Under the pieces are notes generated by a model that saw only the letters and a program-made list of their open reading frames with translations, was not told where the DNA came from and did not search any database. From Streptomyces sp. JB150 (GTDB lineage: Bacteria; Actinomycetota; Actinomycetes; Streptomycetales; Streptomycetaceae), in contig NZ_CP049780.1 in assembly GCF_011193355.1 (NCBI RefSeq), positions 2,664,262 to 2,728,261 on the forward strand: a stretch of 64,000 nucleotides of DNA, in the 5' to 3' direction. The position numbers and the translations under genes were made by a program. Positions 17,101 to 25,526 of the stretch are shown one piece after another. Numbering within the stretch: position 1 is the first letter of the stretch; each line of letters begins with the position of its first letter.

Positions 17101-18285
17101 AACAAGACCTTCGCCACCATCAACGACCGCCATGTGCGGCTGTGGGACGCCAGCACCGGCGCTCCCAGGGCCTACTTGATCGGGCATGCGAACAAGGTCC
17201 TCGCGCTGGCGTTCAGCCGGGACAGCCGGACGCTCGCCACAGGGAGCAGCGACGCGACCGTGCGTCTGTGGAACGCGGCTGCCGGCAGCAACCGCACCAC
17301 CCTCATAGGACACACCAGCGGTGTGTACTCGGTGGACTTCAGTCGCGACGGCCGCACCCTCGCCACGGCCAGCGCCGATCATTCCGCACGCTTGTGGAAC
17401 CCGACGAACGGTGAACAATACAGGAAACTCATTGGCCACAGTGACGAGGTGGAAATGGCGGCCATTCATCCCAGTGGGAGCATCGTCGCCACAGCAGGTA
17501 ACGACGAAACCGTGCGCCTATGGGATGCGGCCACCGGAAAGCACCGCACGACACATGAGGAACACGACGACTGGGTGCGGTCAGTGGCGTTCAGCAAGGA
17601 CGGTCGAACGCTCGCCACCGCCGATGACAACGGAACGGTTGTCCTTCGCAACGCGACCACCGGCAAGCCCCTCGACGAATTCCCGGCGCACAACGAGGAG
17701 GTGTACGGCGTGGCGTTCAGCCCGAACAGCCGTATTCTCGCCACAGCCAGCGCCGACTCGACGGTGGGGCTATGGGATACGGCCTCCGGCGAGAGGATCG
17801 ATACACTCACGGGGCATGACGCCCCGGTCTGGTCGGTGACGTTCAGTGCCGATGGCCGCATGATTGCCACCGGCAGCGAGGACGGAACCGTCCAACTGTG
17901 GGATGCGGAAACTCACAAACCAGTGACCGCCGCACTGACCAAGCACAAGGCAGCGGTGTACTCGGTGGCCTTCCACCCTCACGACGACATCCTCGCCACC
18001 GGCAGCGTAGACGGAACCGTCTACCTCTGGGACGCCGCCACGGGCACGTCCCGCACCGCACTCCTCGGAAGCCTCAGCGGCGTCACGTCCGTGGCGTTCA
18101 GCCCCAACGGGCGCACCGTCGCCACCGCGAGCCACGACGGGACAGCGCGCCTGTGGAACATCGACACCATCCCGGAACCTGATCAAGCTCTCCGGCAGAT
18201 CTGCCGCACTTTCGGCCGCGACCTCACCCAAGACGAACGCGCCGCCTACCTCCCCCACGGCGCCGACCCCTCAGTCTGTCCCTGA
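14146..18285 (+). CDS. Trypsin-like protease / nSTAND1 NTPase / WD40 protein
   Basis: 1379 aa. Residues 25-210 are a trypsin-like serine protease with His47 (TCAHVV), Asp89 (EDVAF) and Ser165 (GFSGGP). Residues 217-225 read CPYRGLEPF, the typical entry to nSTAND1, followed by Walker A GPSGSGKS (258-265) and Walker B LLVIDQFEE (Asp337). A single membrane segment lies near 682-700, and 14 WD40 repeats occupy about 762-1341, enough for two seven-bladed propellers. The tail has the conserved ICRTFGRDLT...CP. STAND proteins are signal-dependent ATPase switches, so the propeller probably senses a ligand and the protease is a candidate effector. The GTG start is chosen because it follows the Trypco1 stop by 5 bp and keeps the whole protease. 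Confidence 0.92.
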   Translation: MSSADNTPGDGITSDLPTAVARVLGPDGAVAGTGFLVAEEVVVTCAHVVAAAGGGPGGRVTLTFPHVVGAERVPGTVPAELWRSVDAEDVAFVRLSEPPAGVRILPLGSAEGCRGHRVRSFGFPAQAPPEGHFGFGVTGDLLPAARGRGAHLQLTDANDLTTGFSGGPVLDEVTGLVIGMLTEITAPDAYERGLGIAYVTPTSVLREVLPELAERDVCPYRGLEPFTAEHARWFQGRSEAVRQVLANLGRQRRLTLLLGPSGSGKSSLIQAGVLRALAAGELPGSDQWLPVLARPRQDMLAEIERAGLPGATEDGIIAAVNRRLAVEPSSQRVLLVIDQFEELLVQSTDGRLRELLAAIDEVTSAADAYTKVTVILIMRDDFYPQLAARAPRLLEAATPGLLNVPGTLDQQDLHDIIVLPAEDVGLHFQPGLPERIIGDVLETTPEAAVTRQAPVTVLPLLEMTLSQLWHRRQDGYLTHEAYRRIGEVSGSVTTWCDNALDELSPEQQVIARRALTSLVHPADPSHNITPVRTQVPLQELRDLAADPGGTDEQTAVDVVLATLTRRRIITTQTQQVPHAPGAPPGEPVAELIHEALIRDWGALRQWVDQDHRFQEWLSRTRERQARWAGHKDPDDLLRGTALGEALEWSQQRRLPADIAEFLTASQQNQRAAIRRSRRLNAVLGALLVLALLAAGGAVWQWRTVVEAEEAAVSRELATQSNELIYTNPELAALLAVKAYRTSHTSEAMESLRNTGALPEHRRLSGHTREVRAVAYSSDGRTIASAGVDRYIRLWNTDTLKPRDTLSGHKDAVNAVAFGRDDEVLASAGADNTIRLWDPDTGEPGRTLKGHTGPVRAIAFSRDGNTIVSGSADNTIRLWDPDTGELRRTLKGHTEPVRAVAFHPKGHTIASGGADNTIRLWNPDTGELRRTLKEHKLPVTSVAFSQNGKTLATADTHEAVYLRDPVTGKQRQSLPDVAFLIAFSPDNKTFATINDRHVRLWDASTGAPRAYLIGHANKVLALAFSRDSRTLATGSSDATVRLWNAAAGSNRTTLIGHTSGVYSVDFSRDGRTLATASADHSARLWNPTNGEQYRKLIGHSDEVEMAAIHPSGSIVATAGNDETVRLWDAATGKHRTTHEEHDDWVRSVAFSKDGRTLATADDNGTVVLRNATTGKPLDEFPAHNEEVYGVAFSPNSRILATASADSTVGLWDTASGERIDTLTGHDAPVWSVTFSADGRMIATGSEDGTVQLWDAETHKPVTAALTKHKAAVYSVAFHPHDDILATGSVDGTVYLWDAATGTSRTALLGSLSGVTSVAFSPNGRTVATASHDGTARLWNIDTIPEPDQALRQICRTFGRDLTQDERAAYLPHGADPSVCP

Positions 18286-18288
18286 CAG

Positions 18289-18324
18289 CGACGGCGGGTC
18301 CCTGGCCTGGGAGACCCGCCGTCG
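18289..18324. terminator. Strong bidirectional terminator
   Basis: CGACGGCGGGT (18289-18299) pairs with ACCCGCCGTCG (18314-18324), and the loop can pair further (TCCC/GGGA). It lies between the convergent STAND-WD40 and S28 peptidase genes. Confidence 0.8.
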
Positions 18325-18345
18325 GCACAGACACTCAGCGTGGGA

Positions 18346-19773
18346 CTACGGACGCAGCGTCCGCTCCACCCCCCGCTTGTCCAGCTTGGCGTCGTACTTG
18401 GCCAGGGGCCTGGCCTTGGACGGGTCTGCCTGGACGGGGGCGGGGGCGACGCCCGCCCACTCGAGGATCTTCGCCGTGGCGAGGGTCCTCTCGGAGTCGG
18501 TCAGGCCCGCGACGCGGGCGCCGTGGTTGGCGCCGGGGGCGGTGAAGACGTAGGAGTCGCGGGCGCCCTTGCCGAGGCGGAAGGGTTCGGCGCCCCAGGG
18601 GTCGTTCTCGCCGTAGACGAAGAGCATCCGGCGGGCGTTGTCGCGGACCCAGGAGTCCACGTCACGCATGACCCACGGCTGGAACCTCATCTCGATGTCC
18701 CGGGGGACGAAGTGGCGCGGGGGCAGGTAGCCGTAGCGGATGTACCGCTTCTCGATGTGCGGGAAGTGGATGGTGGGGGCGCCCAGCTGGGTGCCCGCCT
18801 GGTAGTAGTACGGGGTGTACGGCTCCAGGCCCTGGTCGGTGTAGAAGGAGAAGCCCGCGACCGTGTCGAGGGTGTTCCACAGCTCGTCGTCCGTCGCGTT
18901 CTTCGCGTCCGCGGGGATCGTGTCGCAGTCGGACAGCAGGCTGTACTGCCAGAAGCCCCAGACGTAGTCGAGGACCGTCGCCTCGTAGGCCTTGTCGAGG
19001 CTGCCCACGGTGTGGAAGGTGTAGCCGTTCTCCGCCGCGTACGTGGCGTACCGCTTCTCCAGGGACTCGCGCCGCACCAGCGCCTCGCGCTGCACGCCGT
19101 TCAGGCGGTCGCGGCACTCCTCGGTGCCGACGGTGACGAAGAAGCGGTCGTAGGCGGAGTCCTCCTTGTTGACGACGTCGTTGGGGGCGACGTAGGCGAC
19201 AACGCCGTCCATGTCGCGGGGGTAGAAGCGCTCGTAGTAGGTGGCGGTCATGCCGCCCTTGGAGCCGCCCGTGGAGAGCCACTTCCTGTCGTAGACGGGC
19301 TTCAGGGCCTTGAAGATGCGGTGCTGGTCGCTGGCGGCCTGCCAGATGTCCAGCTTGGTCCAGTCGGCCGGGCTGGGCCGGGACGGGGTGAAGTAGCGGT
19401 ACTCCATGGAGACCTGGTTGCCGTCCACGATCTGGGTCGGCTCGCGGCGGCTGGGCGTCGTGGAGACGTTGTAGCCGCTGGTGTAGAAGACGGTCGGGCG
19501 GGAGACGTCCTTGTGCAGGACGGTGATCCGCTGCTGGAACGTGCCCTTCGCCGGGTTGCGGTGGTCCACCGGCTGGGCGTAGTTCAGGACGAAGAAGCGG
19601 TAGCCGGGGTACGGCTTCTCCTCCACCAGGCTCATGCCGGGTACGGCGAGGAGCCGGTCCTTGATGTCGGTCGTGCCCTGGGCCTCCGGCTGGACGGCGG
19701 TGGCCGTCCCCGCCGTGCTCAAGGCGCCTATGAGCACCGTGAGCGCGAGCAGCCATCTGAGCGCCTTGCGCAT
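18346..19773 (-). CDS. Secreted S28-family tripeptidyl/prolyl aminopeptidase
   Basis: 475 aa. A Sec signal (MRKALRWLLALTVLIGALST, cleavage near ATA) precedes an alpha/beta hydrolase-type peptidase. The nucleophile elbow is STGGSKGG (about residue 170), the acid VYGENDPWG (about 390) and the histidine GANHGARV (about 414), all typical of the PS-10/S28 peptidases of Streptomyces. It should remove short peptides from protein N-termini outside the cell to supply nitrogen. The gene is monocistronic. Confidence 0.88.
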   Translation of the reverse strand: MRKALRWLLALTVLIGALSTAGTATAVQPEAQGTTDIKDRLLAVPGMSLVEEKPYPGYRFFVLNYAQPVDHRNPAKGTFQQRITVLHKDVSRPTVFYTSGYNVSTTPSRREPTQIVDGNQVSMEYRYFTPSRPSPADWTKLDIWQAASDQHRIFKALKPVYDRKWLSTGGSKGGMTATYYERFYPRDMDGVVAYVAPNDVVNKEDSAYDRFFVTVGTEECRDRLNGVQREALVRRESLEKRYATYAAENGYTFHTVGSLDKAYEATVLDYVWGFWQYSLLSDCDTIPADAKNATDDELWNTLDTVAGFSFYTDQGLEPYTPYYYQAGTQLGAPTIHFPHIEKRYIRYGYLPPRHFVPRDIEMRFQPWVMRDVDSWVRDNARRMLFVYGENDPWGAEPFRLGKGARDSYVFTAPGANHGARVAGLTDSERTLATAKILEWAGVAPAPVQADPSKARPLAKYDAKLDKRGVERTLRP

Positions 19774-19865
19774 GCACCCTCCCCTGTGAGAACAGATGTG
19801 CGCCGGAAGCTATCGGAGCAACCCGGTTCACACCAGGGGGAGTTCGATGAACGGTGTGTCGGGCG

Positions 19866-20255
19866 TCAGCAGAGGATCCAACCCGAGCTGACCGATCCTC
19901 CGCCCACCGAGCCCTTGACCCAGACGCAGCGCTGCCCGGCGTACACGGTCACGGCGGGCGTGCGCTTGCGGTACTTGCCCTTGCGGACCACCGGCCGGTG
20001 GCCGCGCGCCTGGACGCTGACCGACATGGTCCGCCGGGGGCCGGGGTTCTTGGCGTAGGTCACCGAGCAGACGTACCCGCCGCTCTTGTACACGTGCACC
20101 GAGCCCGTGGAGAACGGCAGCGTCCTGACCTTGCGCCCGGGACAGGGCGCGGCCGCCGCGTGCGCCTCCGCGGGCGCGGCGAGCGCGAGCAGGCCGGCCG
20201 CGGTCAGTACGGACAGCGCGAGCGCCATCCGCCGTCGTATCGCCCCCAAGTCCAC
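19866..20255 (-). CDS. Small secreted cysteine-containing protein
   Basis: 129 aa. The GTG start at 20255 is set by GGGAGGGGA five to six bases upstream. A signal peptide (MALALSVLTAAGLLALAAPA, cleavage after AHA) is followed by a basic, Gly/Ser/Val-rich mature domain of about 90 aa with four cysteines (PCPGRK, GGYVCSV, QRCVWV, GWILC at the very end), likely two disulfides. The family is not recognised. It lies between the peptidase and the ABC exporter. The long frame that continues upstream of 20255 is antisense noise from the exporter gene. Confidence 0.75.
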   Translation of the reverse strand: MDLGAIRRRMALALSVLTAAGLLALAAPAEAHAAAAPCPGRKVRTLPFSTGSVHVYKSGGYVCSVTYAKNPGPRRTMSVSVQARGHRPVVRKGKYRKRTPAVTVYAGQRCVWVKGSVGGGSVSSGWILC

Positions 20256-20371
20256 AGTCGTCCCCTCCCGTGCCGCACCCCTCGGCAGATTGACGTACGG
20301 ATGTACGGACGCGCGGCGTACGCCGGATGGTTGCGTCGGGGCGGTCGGGAGGGGACGGTGTGGGGCCGGTG

Positions 20372-23300
20372 TCAGGCGTTCACGGGGGTGTCCTCGCCCA
20401 CGAACGTGCGCCACAGCTCGGCGTAGCGTCCGCCGCGCGCCAGCAGGTCCTCGTGGGTGCCGTCCTCGGCGATCCGGCCGTGGTCCATGACGATCACGCG
20501 GTCGGCGCGGGCGGCGGTGGTGAGGCGGTGGGCGACGACGAGGGTCGTACGGCGGCCCGCGAGGCGGTCGGTGGCCTGGTTGACCTGGGCCTCGGTGGCC
20601 AGGTCCAGCGCGGCCGTCGCCTCGTCGAGGAGCAGGATGTCCGGGTTCACCAGCTCCGCGCGGGCCAGGGCGATCAGCTGGCGCTGGCCCGCGGAGAGGT
20701 TGCGGCCCCGTTCGGCGACCTCGTGGAGGTAGCCGCCCTCCAGGCGGGCGATCATCTCGTGGGCGCCGACCGCGCGGGCGGCGGCCTCCACCTCGGCGTC
20801 GGTGGCGTCGGGGCGGCCGTAGGCGATGGCGTCGCGGACGGTGCCGGGGAAGAGGTAGGCCTCCTGCGGGACGACGCCGAGGCGGTGGCGGTAGGCGGTG
20901 AGGTCGAGGTCGCGCAGGTCGTGGCCGTCGACGGTGACCCGGCCGCGCGTCGGGTCGTAGAACCGGGCGACCAGCTTGACCAGGGTCGACTTGCCCGCGC
21001 CGGTCTCGCCGACGAACGCGACGGTCTGCCCGGCGGGGATGCGCAGGTCGATGCCGGTGAGGGCCTCCTCCGGCGCGTCGGCCAAGCCGTACGCGAAGTG
21101 CACGTCCTCGAAGGCGACCTCCCCGCGCAGGGACTCCACCGTGCGGGGCTTGTCGGCGGACCGCGTGGAGGTGGGCTCGCGGAGCAGTTCCTGGATGCGG
21201 CCGAGGGAGACGGTCGCCTGCTGGTAGCCGTCGAAGACCTGGGAGAGCTGCTGCACCGGCGCGAAGAACAGGTCGATGTAGAGCAGGTACGCCACGAGGG
21301 CGCCCGTGGTGAGGGTGCCCGCGTCGATCCGCGCGGCGCCCGCGACCAGCACGGCCGCCGCCGCGACCGACGACAGGAACTGCACGAACGGGAAGTAGAC
21401 GGAAATCAGCCACTGCCCGTGAACGCGGGCCTTGCGGTAGCCGTCGCTGCGCTCGGCGAACCGGCGCCCGCCGTCCCGCTCGCGCCGGAACGCCTGCACG
21501 ATCCGCAGCCCGGCGACCGTCTCCTGCAGGTCGGCGTTGACCCCGGACACCCGCTCACGGGCCAGCTCGTACGCCTTCACGCTCGCCCGGCGGAAGAAGA
21601 ACGTGGCGACGATCAGCGGCGGCAGGGTGGCGAAGACGACGAGGGCGAGCTGGAGGTCGATCGCCACCAGGGCGATCATGATGCCGAAGAAGGTGACGAC
21701 GGAGACGAACGCGGTGACCAGCCCGGTCTGCAGGAACGTCGACAGCGCGTCCACGTCCGTCGTCATCCGGGTCATGATCCGGCCGGTCAGCTCCCGCTCG
21801 TAGTAGTCGAGGCCGAGCCGCTGGAGCTGCGCGAAGATCTTCAGGCGCAGGGAGTAGAGGACCCGTTCGCCGGTGCGGCCGGTCATCCGGATCTCCCCGG
21901 TCTGCGCCGCCCACTGGGCGAGCACGGCCGCCAGGGCGAACGCGGACGCCGCCCACACCGCGCCGAGGGACAGCTCGGAAACACCGCTGTCGATGCCGTG
22001 CCGGATCAGGACGGGCAGGAGCAGGCCCATGCCCGCGTCGACGGCGACGAGGGCGAGGCTGACGAGCAGGGCCGCCCCGAAGCCCTTCAGCAGCCTGCGC
22101 AGACCGTAGGAGTCCTCCGGGCGCACCGCCCGTGCCTCGTCCACGTCCGGGGTGTCCGTCGCCGGGGGCAGGGCCTCGACCTGGGCCAGCAGCTCCGGGG
22201 TGGCGGGGGTGCCGGCGAGTGCGGTGTCCTTCGGCTCGCGGTCGCCGGTCCACAGCCGGGGCGTCACCCCCCGCTCGGCGTCGAACTCGGCGTCCAGCTC
22301 CTCGCGGACGGAGGTGTCCTCCTTCTCGGCGGGGGCGGCCGGCGGGATGTGGCCCGGGGAGACGCCGCCCAGCTCGTCGGGGTCGGTGAGCAGGCGGCGG
22401 TACAGGGCCGAGCGCTCCTGCAGCTCCTCGTGGGTGCCGAGGTCGGCGAGGCGCCCGCGGTCGAGGACGGCGATGCGGTCGGCGAGGTTCAGGGTGGAGC
22501 GGCGGTGCGCGATGAGGAGGGTCGTACGGCCCTCCATGACGTGCCGCAGCGCCTCGTGGATCTCGTGCTCCACGCGCGCGTCCACGGCGGACGTGGCGTC
22601 GTCGAGGACCAGCAGGCGGGGGTCGGTGAGGATCGCGCGGGCGAGCGCGACGCGCTGGCGCTGGCCGCCGGAGAGGGTCAGGCCGTGCTCGCCGACGACG
22701 GTGTCGTAGCCGTCGGGCAGCTCGCTGATGAAGCCGTGCGCCTGGGCGGCGCGGGCGGCCTTCTCGATCTCCTCGTCGGTGGCGCCGGGGCGGCCGTAGG
22801 CGATGTTGGCGCGGACGGTGTCGGAGAAGAGGAACGAGTCCTCCGGGACCAGGCCGATCGCGGCGCGCAGCGAGTCGAGGGTCAGCTCGCGCACGTCGTG
22901 CCCGCCGATCAGCACGGCGCCGCGCGTCACGTCGTAGAACCGCGGCAGGAGGAGGGAGACGGTGGACTTGCCGGAGCCGGAGGCGCCGACGACGGCGAGG
23001 GTCTCGCCGGGGCGGATCTCGAAGGAGAGGCCGTCGAGGACGGGCCGCTCGGGGTCGTAGCCGAAGGAGACGTCGTCGAACTCGACGGTCGCCGGGGCGT
23101 CGGCGGGCAGCTCCTTGGTGCCGTCGGTGAGGGTGGGCTCGGTGTCGATCAGCTCCAGGACGCGTTCGGTGCCGGCGCGGGCCTGCTGGCCGACGGTGAG
23201 GACCATGGCGAGCATCCGGACCGGGCCGACGAGCTGGGCAAGGTAGGTGGAGAAGGCGACGAAGGTGCCGAGGGTGACGTCGCCGCGGACGGCGAGCCAG

Positions 23301-24091
23301 CCGCCGAGGGCCAGCATGGCGACCTGGCCGAGGGCGGGGACGGCCTGCAGGGCGGGGGTGTACCGGCTGTTGAGCCGGATGGTCCTCAGCCGGCCCGCGA
23401 ACAGCCGCCGCCCGACCTCGCGCAGCTTCTGCGTCTCCTGCTCCTCCTGCCCGAAGCCCTTCACCACGCGTACGCCGCTGACCGCGCCGTCGACGACGCC
23501 CGCGACGGCGGCGGCCTGCGCCTGGGCGTACCAGGTGGCGGGGTGCAGCTTGGTGCGGCTGCGCCTGGCGATCCACCACAGGGCGGGCGCGACGGCGAGG
23601 GCGACCAGCGTGAGCGGGATCGACAGCCACGCCATGATGACCAGGGAGATCAGGAAGAGCAGGAAGTTCCCGATGGTCATCGGGAGCATGAAGAGCAGGC
23701 CCTGGATGAGCTGGAGGTCGCTGGTCGCCCGGCCGACGACCTGCCCGGTGGACAGCTCGTCCTGGCGCCGCCCGTCGAGCCGGGTGATCGTGGCGTACAT
23801 CGCGGTCCGCAGGTCGTGCTGGACGTCGAGGGCGAGCCGTCCGCCGTAGTAGCGGCGGATGTAGGTGAGGACGTAGACGAGGAGGGCGGCGCCGATGAGG
23901 GCGCCGGCCCAGGGGGCCATCTGGCGGGTCTTGTCACCGATGACGTCGTCGATGATCACCTTGGTGATCAGGGGGACGATCGCCATCAGGGCCATGCCCG
24001 CGAGGGAGGAGCCGAGGGCGAGGACGACGTCCTTGGGATACCGCCAGGCATAGCCCCACAGCCGTCGTGCCCATCCCCGTTGCGTGCTCAC
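20372..24091 (-). CDS. Fused two-module ABC exporter (TMD-NBD-TMD-NBD)
   Basis: About 1239 aa. Two type IV exporter modules are joined by an acidic linker near 560-640. Module 1 has Walker A GASGSGKS (about 365), signature LSGGQRQRVA (about 472) and Walker B LLVLDDATSAVD, with Asp in place of the catalytic Glu. Module 2 has Walker A GETGAGKS (about 1030), a variant signature LSAGQRQLIA (about 1135) and canonical ILLLDEATAALD. The degenerate residues fall in the same composite ATP site, as in asymmetric exporters. It resembles the mycobacterial Rv0194-type multidrug exporter; the substrate is unknown. The GTG at 24091 has CGGAGGG eight bases upstream; ATG 24112 is an alternative. Confidence 0.92.
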   Translation of the reverse strand: MSTQRGWARRLWGYAWRYPKDVVLALGSSLAGMALMAIVPLITKVIIDDVIGDKTRQMAPWAGALIGAALLVYVLTYIRRYYGGRLALDVQHDLRTAMYATITRLDGRRQDELSTGQVVGRATSDLQLIQGLLFMLPMTIGNFLLFLISLVIMAWLSIPLTLVALAVAPALWWIARRSRTKLHPATWYAQAQAAAVAGVVDGAVSGVRVVKGFGQEEQETQKLREVGRRLFAGRLRTIRLNSRYTPALQAVPALGQVAMLALGGWLAVRGDVTLGTFVAFSTYLAQLVGPVRMLAMVLTVGQQARAGTERVLELIDTEPTLTDGTKELPADAPATVEFDDVSFGYDPERPVLDGLSFEIRPGETLAVVGASGSGKSTVSLLLPRFYDVTRGAVLIGGHDVRELTLDSLRAAIGLVPEDSFLFSDTVRANIAYGRPGATDEEIEKAARAAQAHGFISELPDGYDTVVGEHGLTLSGGQRQRVALARAILTDPRLLVLDDATSAVDARVEHEIHEALRHVMEGRTTLLIAHRRSTLNLADRIAVLDRGRLADLGTHEELQERSALYRRLLTDPDELGGVSPGHIPPAAPAEKEDTSVREELDAEFDAERGVTPRLWTGDREPKDTALAGTPATPELLAQVEALPPATDTPDVDEARAVRPEDSYGLRRLLKGFGAALLVSLALVAVDAGMGLLLPVLIRHGIDSGVSELSLGAVWAASAFALAAVLAQWAAQTGEIRMTGRTGERVLYSLRLKIFAQLQRLGLDYYERELTGRIMTRMTTDVDALSTFLQTGLVTAFVSVVTFFGIMIALVAIDLQLALVVFATLPPLIVATFFFRRASVKAYELARERVSGVNADLQETVAGLRIVQAFRRERDGGRRFAERSDGYRKARVHGQWLISVYFPFVQFLSSVAAAAVLVAGAARIDAGTLTTGALVAYLLYIDLFFAPVQQLSQVFDGYQQATVSLGRIQELLREPTSTRSADKPRTVESLRGEVAFEDVHFAYGLADAPEEALTGIDLRIPAGQTVAFVGETGAGKSTLVKLVARFYDPTRGRVTVDGHDLRDLDLTAYRHRLGVVPQEAYLFPGTVRDAIAYGRPDATDAEVEAAARAVGAHEMIARLEGGYLHEVAERGRNLSAGQRQLIALARAELVNPDILLLDEATAALDLATEAQVNQATDRLAGRRTTLVVAHRLTTAARADRVIVMDHGRIAEDGTHEDLLARGGRYAELWRTFVGEDTPVNA

Positions 24092-24213
24092 GCGGGTGCC
24101 CTCCGTGTTCATCCGGTTTCTCGCCTGATCTGCCGGAAGGCACCAACGCGCACGGAAGCGGATTTCATCCCTCCGCAACAATTGGCGGCGGGACGGGGAT
24201 GGGCTCGGCCGGG

Positions 24214-25263
24214 TCAGAGACGTACGCGCAGGAAGTAGAAGCGGGTGGTCTGGACGGCGTTCTGGTTGTCGTCGCTGGCCAGCAGGACGTGCAGGCGGCC
24301 GTGGGAGCGGCCGGTGACGGCCATGGCCTCGATGTTGTCGAGCAGCGGGTTGGGCTGCGGCTGCTTGGCGGTGGCGCCGAGGTCGGGGCAGTCGGCGAGG
24401 TCGGCGAGCAGCGTCTTGCGGACCGGCCGCACACCCTCCTGCCCGGTCAGGTGTTCGATCCCGCTGACGTCCGTGGCGCCACGGCGCGGGTCGGCGAGGT
24501 AGAGGCGGACCGTGTTGCCGACGCCGGCGGTGAAGCCGCGCTCCAGCACGAGGAGGCGCCCGTCGGGCGTCGCGGTGATCTCGGGGACGCCGAGGCCGGG
24601 GTCGGTGCGGTAGGCGTACTGCGCGGCCGTGACGAACCCGTCGCCCCCGTGCGTCCGCCGCCAGGTCTGGAAACGGACCGTGCCGGTCGCGTCCCCGGCG
24701 AGGGCGTACTCCATGGCGGCGACGAGCGTGCGGCCGTCGCGGGTCATGGTCAGCCCCTCGAAGGTGCCGTTGACGGGCGCGCGGCCCGCCGGGGCGACGC
24801 GCAGGGCGTCCGGCACGGGCAGCCGGTCGAGGATCCGCCCGTCACGGGAGTGGCGGCGGACGGAGGGCTCGGTCTCGGAGGAGACGAGGTAGGTCCCGTC
24901 CCGGTCGACGACCAGCCCCTCCGAGTCGAGCGCGGCGCCGTTCTCGTCCGCGAGCGGCAGCGCGCCGCGCGGCTGGAGCGTCCGCCCGTCGAGGGAGAAC
25001 AGCACCGACCGGTCGGAGACCGCCGCGAGGGTGCCGTCCCGGTCGGCGGCCAGCCCCGAGAAGTTGCCGACGAAGGTGCCCTCGTACGTCGTCTTGTCGA
25101 GTACGTCGGAGAAGCGCTCGATGGCGACGGAGGGCGAACAGGCCCCGCCGGTTTGTGCGTTGGCGGGTCCTGCGGCGGTCAGGCAGGTGGCCGCCGCGAG
25201 GGTGGCGGCGGCGGTGGCGAGTACGGCTCTTCGCCGTATGGCTCTCAGAGGCATGGGCGCCAC
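24214..25263 (-). CDS. Secreted esterase-like activity of phytase family protein
   Basis: 349 aa. The signal peptide (MPLRAIRRRAVLATAAATLA, cleavage near ANA about residue 36; it has an R-R-R that could allow Tat export) is followed by a beta-propeller-like domain: FSGLAADRDGTLAAVSDRS, DSEGLVVDRDGTYLVSSETE, NGTFEGLTMTRDGRTLVAA, NPLLDNIEAMAVTG. This is the 'esterase-like activity of phytase' family of predicted phosphoesterases. The start may be ATG 25263 or 25254. It is upstream of the ABC exporter on the same strand (about 120 bp gap). Confidence 0.85.
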   Translation of the reverse strand: MAPMPLRAIRRRAVLATAAATLAAATCLTAAGPANAQTGGACSPSVAIERFSDVLDKTTYEGTFVGNFSGLAADRDGTLAAVSDRSVLFSLDGRTLQPRGALPLADENGAALDSEGLVVDRDGTYLVSSETEPSVRRHSRDGRILDRLPVPDALRVAPAGRAPVNGTFEGLTMTRDGRTLVAAMEYALAGDATGTVRFQTWRRTHGGDGFVTAAQYAYRTDPGLGVPEITATPDGRLLVLERGFTAGVGNTVRLYLADPRRGATDVSGIEHLTGQEGVRPVRKTLLADLADCPDLGATAKQPQPNPLLDNIEAMAVTGRSHGRLHVLLASDDNQNAVQTTRFYFLRVRL

Positions 25264-25329
25264 CGTAGGGAGGGTCGGTGACGGACGGTAGACGGCCCGG
25301 TGAAGCGTGGGGCGGGTCGCCTCGAGTTC

Positions 25330-25526
25330 TCACCCTTCCAGCAGATCACTGACATAGTCGCGGAGCCGAGGCGGAAGGTCGCCGAGGTCGATCTCACGCA
25401 GCGCCGCTATATGGTGAACAGCGCCGCTATGTGGTGAACGTCGACATGGCCGGTTGAGGTGAGTTCGACAAGGGCGTGCGACTCGGCTTCCAGCGCGGGA
25501 ATCTCCGCGCGGACGAGCCTGTCCCG
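25330..25526 (-). pseudogene. Frameshifted small gene remnant after the SUKH-4 gene
   Basis: Reading from just after the SUKH-4 stop, one frame gives DRLVRAEIPALEAESHALV... to HHIAAL and then hits a stop. A second frame, shifted by 20 bases, continues ALREIDLGDLPPRLRDYVSD and ends at 25330. A perfect-but-one 20-bp tandem duplication (25400-25419 and 25420-25439) lies at the junction, and removing one copy joins the two parts into one sensible protein tail. No start codon is evident in the first frame, so this is either the 3' end of an older immunity-type gene or an extension once fused to the SUKH-4 protein. The family is not recognised. Confidence 0.65.
25400..25439. repeat. 20-bp tandem duplication
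   Basis: Two adjacent copies of AGCGCCGCTATRTGGTGAAC (25400-25419 and 25420-25439) differ at one base. The copy number breaks the reading frame of the remnant above. Confidence 0.9.

Noticed and set aside
19866..21413. 515-codon minus-strand frame ending as the small secreted protein
   Set aside because: Only the last 129 codons, with signal peptide and ribosome binding site, are protein-like; the rest overlaps the ABC exporter in another frame.
20327..24238. 1303-codon open frame on the plus strand
   Set aside because: It is antisense to the ABC exporter, Gly/Val/Glu/Asp-rich, without motifs. It is an effect of GC-rich third positions.
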